64,000 nucleotides of DNA, from positions 3,782,001 to 3,846,000 of the forward strand of contig NZ_CP084703.1 in assembly GCF_020519665.1 (NCBI RefSeq). Reading direction: 5' to 3'. Shown here piece by piece: positions 35,412-43,474 of this stretch; the stretch's first letter is position 1; every line of letters begins with the position of its first letter. A program made the translations under genes and the position numbers. The DNA is from Bacillus shivajii. GTDB lineage: Bacteria; Bacillota; Bacilli; Bacillales; Salisediminibacteriaceae. The notes beneath the pieces are model-generated. The model did not search any database and was not told the DNA's origin. It worked only from the letters and a program-made list of their open reading frames with translations.

Positions 35412-36245
35412 TTACACTTCTTGTAGGAACTTCTTAATCTCTCTATTAATATAAGGCTGATTTTGAAAAACCATCGTGTAATGATTACAATCAGATTCTA
35501 TCGTTTTTAATTTACGAATATATTTCGTCGTTAAATCGAAATCTTTTTCTAAAAATAACGGAGGATACTTACCTATGTTTCCTGTCGCTTGAACTAATAA
35601 CGTTTTACATGATATCTGAGAACAGATTTCTTTAAGATTAAAATGATAAAAGCTTTCAAAATCTTTTCGAATTTTCTCAGGGTCTGATTTATGTTTCCAC
35701 ACACCATGGTCCTTTTCTATTTCATACTTGGCAATATCTTCGATTGTTGGATTCCAGTCAATTCCTAAGCCGATATATATCTTCTTTAACTCATTTACAT
35801 AATTACTTGGTGAATCGTACCGTTTGCTCAACCGACTTAAGGAGGGGACAACAATATCACGTTGATGTTCTGTCGCTTCAGCAACACCATCAAGAAGAAC
35901 GAGCCCTCTCGTATCCTTTCTCTTTGCGGCCACCGTTGCTGCAATATACGCTCCCATTGAATGTCCGATAAAAATAGGCCGTTTAATATTTAATGCCTCT
36001 AAAAAATCGATAAGGTCTTTGGCATGACTCTCAATCGAAGTATTCATATCAGCTTCCGAACTATTTCCTCTACCTCTTAAATCATAACTAATAAACTCGT
36101 AGTCTTGTGTTAATGCTGCTTGGTAATAATGCAAATTTTTATGATTGCCTGTCAGCCCATGAATGCCAATAACTGTCCCTATTCCCCCAGAACTTCTTGC
36201 ATAATGCAAAGTGCGGTTACCTAATTGTTGCATATCCATTTCCAT
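35412..36245 (-). CDS. Alpha/beta hydrolase, candidate 3-oxoadipate enol-lactonase
   Basis: The protein has 277 residues. It shows the oxyanion motif GIHGLTGNHKN (about 27), the nucleophile elbow GHSMGAYIAA (Ser about 95), an acid region near 225 and the catalytic His near NHYTMV (about 255). This fits the PcaD/MhpC class. The pathway encoded by the operon needs an enol-lactone hydrolase between muconolactone and 3-oxoadipate, and this is the only alpha/beta hydrolase in the cluster. Assignment to that step is therefore by context; the sequence alone says only hydrolase. GGGAGG lies eleven bases before the ATG. Confidence 0.7.
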   Translation of the reverse strand: MEMDMQQLGNRTLHYARSSGGIGTVIGIHGLTGNHKNLHYYQAALTQDYEFISYDLRGRGNSSEADMNTSIESHAKDLIDFLEALNIKRPIFIGHSMGAYIAATVAAKRKDTRGLVLLDGVAEATEHQRDIVVPSLSRLSKRYDSPSNYVNELKKIYIGLGIDWNPTIEDIAKYEIEKDHGVWKHKSDPEKIRKDFESFYHFNLKEICSQISCKTLLVQATGNIGKYPPLFLEKDFDLTTKYIRKLKTIESDCNHYTMVFQNQPYINREIKKFLQEV

Positions 36246-36266
36246 AAAGACTTTTTCCTCCCGGTA

Positions 36267-36740
36267 TTAGAGTACTTTGTATAGTGTGTAAACTGCCTTC
36301 CCTGGGACTCGCTTTCCTGTTGAAATGATCACCGTTTTATTTAGCCAATCATATTTTTCAGATGACGTTTCAAAAACAGGGGATGAACGAAAATAATATT
36401 CCGACTGATCGACAGGTTCATTATTATTAAGCCTTTCTATGACCTCTTTAGGGCCATGGCGAATTCCTTTGTATGTCATTAACACCAATTGTTCATCGTC
36501 TGTTTCTAGCACAATACGAACATCTTGTATAACCGTTCCATCATTTCTTTCTGTAATCCAATCATCACCACCAGGAATGACTCTTCCTTTGAATTCTGGG
36601 CCGTGGAATGCTCCACCTGACACTTGAATAATTCTGCGATTGCCTACAGGGGTTTCTCCCGCAAAAAATGGTGCGCCAATATCTACATATAAATCACATA
36701 AAAACTCCATTTTTGGTTGTGGCAAATGTTCGAAGCTCAT
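36267..36740 (-). CDS. DUF3237 family protein
   Basis: The 157-residue protein has the DUF3237 pattern: YVDIGAPFFAGETPVGNRR (about 18), GGAFHGPEFKGRVIPGGDDW, LETDDEQLVLMTYKG, then a YYFRSSPVFETS block and WLNKTVIISTGKR at the end. It is a one-domain beta-barrel-like protein without established chemistry. It lies within an ortho-cleavage operon that lacks a recognisable muconolactone isomerase (CatC), between the thiolase and the candidate enol-lactonase. It is a candidate for that isomerase step, by inference only. AGGAGGGGG precedes the ATG. Confidence 0.8.
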   Translation of the reverse strand: MSFEHLPQPKMEFLCDLYVDIGAPFFAGETPVGNRRIIQVSGGAFHGPEFKGRVIPGGDDWITERNDGTVIQDVRIVLETDDEQLVLMTYKGIRHGPKEVIERLNNNEPVDQSEYYFRSSPVFETSSEKYDWLNKTVIISTGKRVPGKAVYTLYKVL

Positions 36741-36792
36741 TTATCCCCCTCCTTATCGTTACCCCTATATATATCCACATATTTGCTCCTAT

Positions 36793-37992
36793 TTACAAAG
36801 ATTCCACACAAAGTGAAATTCCTTGACCTACACCTATACACATCGTCGCTAGTCCTTTTTTTGCCTCTCTTCTTCTCATTTCATGCACCATTGTTGTGAT
36901 AACCCTTGCCCCACTGCAGCCTAAGGGATGACCAAGAGCAATTGCTCCACCATTGACATTCACTTTACTCATTTCAATGTTCAATTCCTGAATTGATGCA
37001 ACTGCCTGTGCTGCAAACGCTTCATTTACTTCTACTATTCCTAACTCATCAATAGACCAGCCTGCTTGTTTTAATGCTTTAATCGAAGATGGAACTGGTC
37101 CAATCCCCATATAGCTTGGGCTAACCCCCGCTACTGCACCAGTAACGACTTTAGCGAGTGGCTCAAGACCTAACTCTTCTGCTTTCGTCTCAGACATGAC
37201 AACTAACGCAGAGGCTCCATCGTTAAGACCTGAAGAATTTCCAGCAGTCACCGTCCCACCACTACGAAAGACTGGTTTCAGTTTTGAAAGTTTTCCAACT
37301 GTCACATTTGGACGAGGGTGTTCGTCTTCAGAAATTAACACCGTTTCTCCTTGCTTAGTCTTTACAGGTACTTTAATGATTTCATCTTTCCATATGTTGT
37401 TTTCATTTGCCAATGAATATTTTCTTTGACTTTCATAAGCGAATTCGTCTTGTGTTTGACGAGAAACACGATACTTTTCCGCAACATTTTCAGCTGTTTC
37501 ACCAAGTGCTTCTATTGGAAAAATCTCATTCATTTTTGGATTAATAAACCGCCATCCTAGCGTCGTATCAAACATTTCAGAATGTCCACGCGGAAAACTG
37601 CTATCAGGTTTTGGCATGACCCACGGTGCTCGGCTCATGCTCTCAACACCACCGACGACAAACACATCTCCTTCATCGCTCTTAATCGCACGAGCTGCTT
37701 GGATGATGGCTTCCATTCCAGAACCACATAAACGGTTAACTGTAACACCTCCAACAGTTTCGGGTAACTGAGCTAGGAGAAGACCCATTCTCGCAACATT
37801 TCGATTATCCTCACCGGCTTGATTAGCACAACCAAGAATGACATCTTCAATCAGCTCTGGATCGATGTTCGCTTTATCAACCGCCTCTTTAATCGCAATC
37901 GCTGCTAAATCATCAGGGCGTATAGAAGATAGTACTCCGCCATGACGCCCAATTGGTGTTCTTACTGCGGAAACAATCACTGCTTCACTCAT
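36793..37992 (-). CDS. pcaF: Acetyl-CoA acyltransferase, 3-oxoadipyl-CoA thiolase type
   Basis: The protein has 399 residues, usual for thiolase. The catalytic Cys is in [12 protein letters not shown] (about 90), and NEAFAAQ (about 349) and [16 protein letters not shown] (about 376) supply His and the second Cys. The N-terminal [21 protein letters not shown] is typical of PcaF. It would cleave 3-oxoadipyl-CoA to succinyl-CoA and acetyl-CoA, the last step of the beta-ketoadipate pathway. Its ATG overlaps the stop codon of the muconate cycloisomerase gene by four bases (ATGA), indicating coupled translation. Confidence 0.87.
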   Translation of the reverse strand: MSEAVIVSAVRTPIGRHGGVLSSIRPDDLAAIAIKEAVDKANIDPELIEDVILGCANQAGEDNRNVARMGLLLAQLPETVGGVTVNRLCGSGMEAIIQAARAIKSDEGDVFVVGGVESMSRAPWVMPKPDSSFPRGHSEMFDTTLGWRFINPKMNEIFPIEALGETAENVAEKYRVSRQTQDEFAYESQRKYSLANENNIWKDEIIKVPVKTKQGETVLISEDEHPRPNVTVGKLSKLKPVFRSGGTVTAGNSSGLNDGASALVVMSETKAEELGLEPLAKVVTGAVAGVSPSYMGIGPVPSSIKALKQAGWSIDELGIVEVNEAFAAQAVASIQELNIEMSKVNVNGGAIALGHPLGCSGARVITTMVHEMRRREAKKGLATMCIGVGQGISLCVESL

Positions 37993-39131
37993 TGCGTCCC
38001 ACCTGCTGACATCACATTTTTACGGCGATATTTGTTCAATTTTTCTTGTGAAATGGTTACCCCCAGCCCCGATTCTTCTGGTAAGAAAATATGACCACCA
38101 CTTAACTTGAGTGGTTGGTCTACGATATCATCAGCAAGCCAAATTGGACCAAATAGTTCGCACCCTTCCGTTAAATTAGGAATTGTACTGTATACATGTA
38201 GTGCAGCCGTTGTCCCTATTGAGCTCTCTAAAGATGTACCACCAAAGCAAGGAACCCCTGCTGCTTCAGCCATTGCTGCGATTTTTTTCACTCGACTCAT
38301 TCCGCCAGATTTATGGACCTTTAAAGAGATAATGTCTACAGCTTCTCTCTTAATGAGCTGATCTACTTCTGAAAGTGTACTAGCACTTTCGTCAGCCATA
38401 ATGGGGACCTTTTTCATCTCTTTTAATCTAGCAAGGCCATCAATATCCCACTTTGGCAATGGCTGTTCTAAAAATGCGATCCCAGCTTTATAAAGGCGGT
38501 CCATCCACTTTCTTGTTGTTAATTCATCCCAAGATCCATTCGGGTCAACCCCAACGGTTGTAAGTCCTTTTAACTTTTCCGCAACTTTAATTGCTCTATC
38601 CGCATCTTCTGCTGTGGGAAGGTTACCAGCTTTCATTTTAAATTGATGGTGGACGTTCCCTTCCATTTTCACTTTTGCTTCTTCAACGTCTTCCTCCACT
38701 TTACCGATGGCTAGAGCCCAACGTGTTGGTAGTTTTTCATAATACTGTCCTCCAAACAATTGATAGACAGGAACACCTGCAAGCTTTCCAACAATGTCAT
38801 ACAAAGCCATTTCTACCGTAGCCTTTGCAAACTCATTTCCAAACACTTGACGATCCATTCGTCCGAGGATCCGTTCAATTTGTCTCGGATCTTCATCATA
38901 TAAAAGAGGAGAAAAATATTGATCAATGACAAGCTTCATTGTTTCAACACTTTCTCCTCCCCACCAAATTCCAGGTGTCGTTCCTTCTCCAATTCCGATA
39001 ACCCCTTCATTTGTTTCCATTTGAAGGATGAGAAAAGGCTTTGCATCTATTTTTGCCGCAGAAAATTGATGCGACCTTTTTAATGGGATATCAACAATAT
39101 CTGCCGTTATCCTCGTTATTTTTATTTTCAA
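37989..39131 (-). CDS. catB: Muconate cycloisomerase / mandelate racemase family enzyme
   Basis: The protein has about 380 residues. The enolase-superfamily catalytic residues are visible: FKMKAG (KxK, about 163), GVDPNGSW and LEQPLP (metal ligands), MADESAS (about 241) and ISLKVHKSGGMS (second Lys, about 266). In an ortho-cleavage operon the likely reaction is cis,cis-muconate to muconolactone. Start: an in-frame GTG at 39152 has no ribosome site, whereas AGAGGAG precedes two TTG codons (39137, 39131); I use 39131, which gives the usual MKIKITRI-type N-terminus. Its stop overlaps the thiolase start. Confidence 0.82.
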   Translation of the reverse strand: MKIKITRITADIVDIPLKRSHQFSAAKIDAKPFLILQMETNEGVIGIGEGTTPGIWWGGESVETMKLVIDQYFSPLLYDEDPRQIERILGRMDRQVFGNEFAKATVEMALYDIVGKLAGVPVYQLFGGQYYEKLPTRWALAIGKVEEDVEEAKVKMEGNVHHQFKMKAGNLPTAEDADRAIKVAEKLKGLTTVGVDPNGSWDELTTRKWMDRLYKAGIAFLEQPLPKWDIDGLARLKEMKKVPIMADESASTLSEVDQLIKREAVDIISLKVHKSGGMSRVKKIAAMAEAAGVPCFGGTSLESSIGTTAALHVYSTIPNLTEGCELFGPIWLADDIVDQPLKLSGGHIFLPEESGLGVTISQEKLNKYRRKNVMSAGGTQ

Positions 39132-39159
39132 TTGCAATCCGCTCCTCTGCACCTACTGG

Positions 39160-39927
39160 CTAAACATTTTTCATTGACCTTGTTTTTTCTTTCAATCTCC
39201 TTAATTGTTCTAATTCTTTGTGTTCTGGTGGCGCGGTTGTTATGACACGATCTGAAACATTTAATTCCCACCCGCAATTCGCTTTTACGTCTTCGATTGA
39301 AACGCCTGGATAAACCTCCGTTAACACCAATTCTTTCGTTTTTGGATCTGGACTTAGAATCCCTAAATCAGTGATGACTTTTGTAGGCCCTTTCCCTGTA
39401 AAGCCGAGTTTCTCTCGCGTATCATTTCCTTTGTAGTAACCAACAGAAGTAATAAATTCAAGACTTTCAACAAAGGCTCGTTTTTTAAAGGACATGACAA
39501 TGAATACTTCTTTCGCTAACGCAGCAATTTCTGGAGCTCCTCCTGCCCCCGGTAGTCTCACTTTCGGTTCATCGTATTCACCAATAACCGTCGTATTTAA
39601 ATTCCCAAACTTATCAATTTGCGCTCCTCCTAAAAACCCGATGTCCACTCTGCCACCTTGCAGCCAGTAATTAAAGATTTCTGGTAGAGGAACAATTGTA
39701 TCGGCCGTTTCAGCAAGTTCATCATCACCGATGGATAAAGGCAACGTCTCTGGTTTTGCTCCAATTGTGCCAGATTCATAGATAAGTGTTGCATTTGGTG
39801 CATGCATTTGCCGAGCTAAATTCGCTGCAGTACTAGGTAAGCCAATCCCCACAAAACAAGTGATTCGATCATTTAATTGCCTAGCAGCAGCTATCGCCAT
39901 CATTTCATCAGGCGTATATTCGTTCAT
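39160..39927 (-). CDS. pcaJ: CoA-transferase subunit B (3-oxoadipate CoA-transferase type)
   Basis: The 255-residue protein carries the family I CoA-transferase beta-subunit motif YESGTIGAKPE (about 49), whose Glu forms the thioester, and LPGAGGAPEIAA. It works with the subunit A gene immediately upstream, with which it overlaps by four bases (ATGA). The heteromer would move CoA from succinyl-CoA to 3-oxoadipate. Glutaconate CoA-transferase is a sister family with the same motifs; the operon context favours 3-oxoadipate. Confidence 0.82.
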   Translation of the reverse strand: MNEYTPDEMMAIAAARQLNDRITCFVGIGLPSTAANLARQMHAPNATLIYESGTIGAKPETLPLSIGDDELAETADTIVPLPEIFNYWLQGGRVDIGFLGGAQIDKFGNLNTTVIGEYDEPKVRLPGAGGAPEIAALAKEVFIVMSFKKRAFVESLEFITSVGYYKGNDTREKLGFTGKGPTKVITDLGILSPDPKTKELVLTEVYPGVSIEDVKANCGWELNVSDRVITTAPPEHKELEQLRRLKEKTRSMKNV

Positions 39928-40763
39928 GAGATCACACCCTTGAGCTTATTAAGAAACTCTGAAAAATCCTCTGAGTTAAGCACAAATCGCTCCATCCACT
40001 CTTCATACGTTTGACGATTTCGGCTAATGTCGTCCCACTTTTTATAGAATTCATTGTCTCTTGTAGAGTAATCAAGTGCATACGATGGATACGTCCCATT
40101 CGGTACGACCGAAACCGCATGAATCATTGAAGCAGGTAGAAACATAGCATTTGGTTTCGGAGTGAACTCATCGACTATTTCTTCAACTGTGACAATCACT
40201 CGTTTAGCGGCAAATACTGCCTCTTTTTGTATGCCAACAATCCCCCACATTTGTACATTCCCTTTTCGATCAGCTTGTTGCGCATGAATAACAGTTACAT
40301 CCGGATGAATCGCCTTAACAGCCGTCACTTCCTCTCCAGTGAAGGGACATTTAACGATCGATACATGTTTCGTGTTTTTGATGAGGTCTGTCCCAACGTA
40401 CCCTTTGAGAACCGTGAACGGTAGTCTCTGAGCACCTGCGACATAACGGTTCGCAAGCCCAGCATGTGTATGCTCTTCAATCTCTAGGGTTTTTGGCCAA
40501 TGGTTCTCAACAGCATCACGAAAACGGTGGAGGGAACCCACACCTGGGTTCCCGCCCCATGAATAAACCATTTCCTTTACAATCCCCATACCGACCATTT
40601 GATCATAAATGATGTCAGGCGTTAACCGAATCAATGTTAAATCCCGCTTTTGCTGCCGAATAATTTCATGGGCTGCACCATGTGGAATGAGATGAGTGAA
40701 ACCTTCTAAAGCTATCGCATCTCCATCTTGAATGTATGTTTGAACCGCTTCACGTAACGTCAT
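39924..40763 (-). CDS. pcaI: CoA-transferase subunit A (3-oxoadipate CoA-transferase type)
   Basis: This protein of about 279 residues has the alpha-subunit pattern: TLREAVQTYIQDGDAIALEG at the start, FTHLIPHGAAHEI, WGGNPGVGSLHRFR and HAQQADRKGNVQMWG. I chose ATG 40763 because GGGTGA precedes it; an in-frame GTG at 40784 has no room for a ribosome site after the upstream stop. It forms the heteromeric transferase with the overlapping downstream gene and follows the dioxygenase gene by about 30 bases. Confidence 0.8.
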   Translation of the reverse strand: MTLREAVQTYIQDGDAIALEGFTHLIPHGAAHEIIRQQKRDLTLIRLTPDIIYDQMVGMGIVKEMVYSWGGNPGVGSLHRFRDAVENHWPKTLEIEEHTHAGLANRYVAGAQRLPFTVLKGYVGTDLIKNTKHVSIVKCPFTGEEVTAVKAIHPDVTVIHAQQADRKGNVQMWGIVGIQKEAVFAAKRVIVTVEEIVDEFTPKPNAMFLPASMIHAVSVVPNGTYPSYALDYSTRDNEFYKKWDDISRNRQTYEEWMERFVLNSEDFSEFLNKLKGVIS

Positions 40764-40793
40764 GACTTCACCCAAAACTTCCACCGCCTATCT

Positions 40794-41567
40794 TTATTTA
40801 TTCTTTGCAGGAACTGATACAGGTCTTAGTTCAAACTCGAGTGCTCCTGTCGTATGATCCCCTTGCTTTTGTAAATTACTAATCAAGGAGTTTCTAACAC
40901 CATCAGCAACATCCGTATCTAACCATTTGTCCCCGTCGAAGAATACTTGTGTAATTAGTTCATCGTGACCTTCAGCTCGAATAATGAAATGCAAGTGAGC
41001 AGGACGATATGGATGAGAGTCAATATAATCTAAGAACTGCCCAGTAGGCCCACCTGTTGGAATTTGATACGGCGCAGGAATCACTGTTTTTACCGTAAAC
41101 TTGCCTTGATCATCTGTTTTAAACTTCCCACGTAAGTTATATTCGGGTATACCGTCAGCAAAATGGGAATATTCACCGTCAGCATCCGCTTGCCACATGC
41201 ATACTTCTGTATTGCCTAGTGGCTTTCCATCAAGAGACTTCACGATTCCAGTAAAGTAGAAAACTTCTCCTTTTTCATCCGGGCGCATAGGAAGTTCAAA
41301 AGGTTCCTTTAATTCAGGCTCATTATCAACATAGTAAGGTCCTAACAATGACGGTTCTGTCCCTGGCATATCCCCGTACATTCCTCGTAATACGTGAGAT
41401 TCAAAGAACACATCCATAAATAGTGGAATTTCACCAGAACGACCTAATTCATCAAACCATAAGCAAAACTGTCGATACTCTTCATGCGTAATTTTCTGTT
41501 CTTCAATTAACTCTTTCGCCTTCTCTGAAAATGCCTCGAAAATTTCAACTACTCTTTGATTCGCCAT
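40794..41567 (-). CDS. catA: Intradiol ring-cleavage dioxygenase (catechol 1,2-dioxygenase type)
   Basis: The protein has 257 residues, shorter than most CatA. An N-terminal helical dimerisation domain (about 1-80) precedes the beta-sandwich domain. The non-haem Fe(III) ligands are visible: Tyr in LLGPYYVDN (about 100), Tyr in EYNLRGKF (about 146), and both His in YRPAHLHFII (about 187-189). It opens catechol (or hydroxyquinol) between the hydroxyls. A muconate cycloisomerase downstream and no maleylacetate reductase anywhere in the cluster favour catechol. GGGAGG precedes the ATG. Confidence 0.88.
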   Translation of the reverse strand: MANQRVVEIFEAFSEKAKELIEEQKITHEEYRQFCLWFDELGRSGEIPLFMDVFFESHVLRGMYGDMPGTEPSLLGPYYVDNEPELKEPFELPMRPDEKGEVFYFTGIVKSLDGKPLGNTEVCMWQADADGEYSHFADGIPEYNLRGKFKTDDQGKFTVKTVIPAPYQIPTGGPTGQFLDYIDSHPYRPAHLHFIIRAEGHDELITQVFFDGDKWLDTDVADGVRNSLISNLQKQGDHTTGALEFELRPVSVPAKNK

Positions 41568-41639
41568 TTTGAATCCTCCCTATTTAAAATCTTTGATTAT
41601 TTATGATGAAAATGTAGAGTTACTCTCTTCATAATCGTA

Positions 41640-43190
41640 TTATTTTTTCTTGAAATAACTAACGTCATCTGGATTGATCCATGTTGAGTTCGTCCAGCCA
41701 TCTAGATCATAATCATCCATACACTGTTGGGCAAAATCTTCGAATGATTGTGCATCCCCACTCATGTTAGCTACGACTAAGTTTTCGATTCTCGTATTCT
41801 CATGATTACCGGAATAGTTCCTCTCATAAAGTTCATGTCTGCCACCGTAATCCGTTCCAATCGCATCCCATAGTAGTTTAATGACCTTTATTTTTTCTTC
41901 TGCTTCTATGTCATTAGATCCTCTGTAAAGCTGATCGATGTAGTCACGGAGCTCTGGATTCTTAAAGTCACTCGCACTTGAAGGCTGCACAATCAAGCTT
42001 CCTGCAACGACTTGCTCGATAATTTCTTTCACTCTCGGCCAACCTTGTGCCATAAATACGCGATAAGAGAGACCATAGTTTATGTTTGGCAAGACCGTAC
42101 CATTTGCCCCAGTGTTCGGATTGAGTGCCATCGCATCACTCATCGACCAGAACATATTCCTCCAAGCAATGACTTCACCGATATTTGCTTGCACGCCTCG
42201 GAATTGATCGGTACCATTCGCCTTTAATGCTTTTAATAACAACCCTGTAATAAAGTCTAATTTCACCGCTAACCTTGTTACACCATGGAATGTGAAACGG
42301 TGTAAAAATCCACTCTCCGGGAAAAATCCATTCGCTTTTTCTAAATCCTTATAAATGAGGACATTCTCCCAAGGAATAACTGCTTTATCAAAAATGAGTA
42401 CGGCATCGTTTTCATCAAAACGGCTGCTTAATGGATAATCAAACGGACTTCCCATTACCGCTGCATTCATTTCATAAGACGGTCTTGAAACAAGTTTTAC
42501 TCCAGGTGTATCCATCTTAGCGACGAATACGAGAGCAAACTCTTCTTTTTGAATTGGCATCGGACCGTAATGAGCAACAAAGTTATAGTTCGTTAAGGCA
42601 GAACCTGTTGCAACCATTTTCGCTCCACTTACAATGATCCCTTCATCTGTTTCTCCGACGACTTTGACAAAGACATCAGACACTTCGTCGATCGGTTTAT
42701 TTCGATCAACCGGAGGGTTAATAATCGCATGGTTGAAGTACCAGTTTCTTTCTTGTGCTTCTTTATACCATCTTTTTGCATTGTCTTGATAAGGAGCATA
42801 GTATTCTGGGTTTGCGCCTAAAGTTGCTAAAAATGCAGCCTTATAATCCGGTGATCGACCCATTTGACCGTATGTTAGCTTTGACCACTCCGCGATTGCG
42901 TCTCGTGTCTTAAACAAGTCCTCTGCAGTATAATCATTTTGGAAGAAGCGCTGTGTGAATCCTCCATTTCCTGTATCTGTATCTCTTGTTAGTACGTCTT
43001 TTGTTTTAGGATCATGTAACGCATCGTATAACCTCGCGATGGACCTGGCTGAATTTCGAAAGGCAGGATGAGTGGTAACATCATCAACCCGCTCACCATT
43101 TAACCAAATTTCTCGTCCATCCCTTAAGCTTTCTAAATACTCGTCCCCAGTCAATGGCTTTTTTAACAATTGCTTCTCTTCTGTCGACAT
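41640..43190 (-). CDS. HpaB-family flavin-dependent aromatic monooxygenase, oxygenase component
   Basis: The protein has 516 residues, normal for 4-hydroxyphenylacetate 3-hydroxylase oxygenases and the Geobacillus/Bacillus two-component phenol hydroxylases. Family stretches include [18 protein letters not shown] (about 19), [18 protein letters not shown] (about 149) and IQPSSASDF-like blocks at the C-terminal end. It uses reduced FAD to place an OH next to an existing phenolic OH. Since catechol dioxygenase follows, phenol or a simple phenol derivative is the likely substrate. No HpaC-type reductase lies in the operon. First gene; AAAGGAGGT site; a cre box lies just upstream. Confidence 0.87.
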   Translation of the reverse strand: MSTEEKQLLKKPLTGDEYLESLRDGREIWLNGERVDDVTTHPAFRNSARSIARLYDALHDPKTKDVLTRDTDTGNGGFTQRFFQNDYTAEDLFKTRDAIAEWSKLTYGQMGRSPDYKAAFLATLGANPEYYAPYQDNAKRWYKEAQERNWYFNHAIINPPVDRNKPIDEVSDVFVKVVGETDEGIIVSGAKMVATGSALTNYNFVAHYGPMPIQKEEFALVFVAKMDTPGVKLVSRPSYEMNAAVMGSPFDYPLSSRFDENDAVLIFDKAVIPWENVLIYKDLEKANGFFPESGFLHRFTFHGVTRLAVKLDFITGLLLKALKANGTDQFRGVQANIGEVIAWRNMFWSMSDAMALNPNTGANGTVLPNINYGLSYRVFMAQGWPRVKEIIEQVVAGSLIVQPSSASDFKNPELRDYIDQLYRGSNDIEAEEKIKVIKLLWDAIGTDYGGRHELYERNYSGNHENTRIENLVVANMSGDAQSFEDFAQQCMDDYDLDGWTNSTWINPDDVSYFKKK

Positions 43191-43226
43191 CTTTTTTTAC
43201 CTCCTTTAATATTTTCCGAAAAGTCT

Positions 43227-43241
43227 TTGTAAGCGCTTTCT
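43227..43241 (-). promoter_or_regulatory. cre box (CcpA site) at the head of the aromatic operon
   Basis: TTGTAAGCGCTTTCT matches the B. subtilis consensus WTGNAANCGNWNNCW at every defined position. It sits 37 bases before the monooxygenase start, where CcpA would overlap or block transcription. Catabolite repression of an aromatic pathway fits. A weak TTCAAA-17-TACGAT promoter can be drawn just upstream. Confidence 0.75.
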
Positions 43242-43421
43242 AGTTATATCGTATCGATAAGTTTGAATATTTTGAACTGTAAATAAATTAGAAAATACGA
43301 TAAAAGACTAGCACTTTTTGTTACATACGCACTGTCGTTATGGTGGAAATGTTTGATTTTCAGGAGGATTCATATAACTGTTGAAAAATGGATAGTTAAA
43401 TAAAACTTGGCTTCTGGTAGT

Positions 43422-43461
43422 ACAAAAAGCCTGTAACGAAACGTTTGTTTCATTACAGGCT
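43422..43461 (-). terminator. Terminator of the XylR_N/PucR regulator gene
   Basis: AGCCTGTAA.GAAAC pairs with GTTTC.TTACAGGCT and is followed by TTTTTG on the minus strand. Confidence 0.9.
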
Positions 43462-43474
43462 CCTCAGCTATTTT

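Noticed and set aside
40794-41567. Hydroxyquinol 1,2-dioxygenase
   Set aside because: The family motifs would allow it, but the cluster has a muconate cycloisomerase and no maleylacetate reductase, which favours catechol as substrate.
43191-43400. Sigma-54 promoter for the aromatic operon (suggested by the XylR_N regulator)
   Set aside because: No TGGCAC-N5-TTGC element was found upstream of 43190, and the regulator lacks an AAA+ domain.
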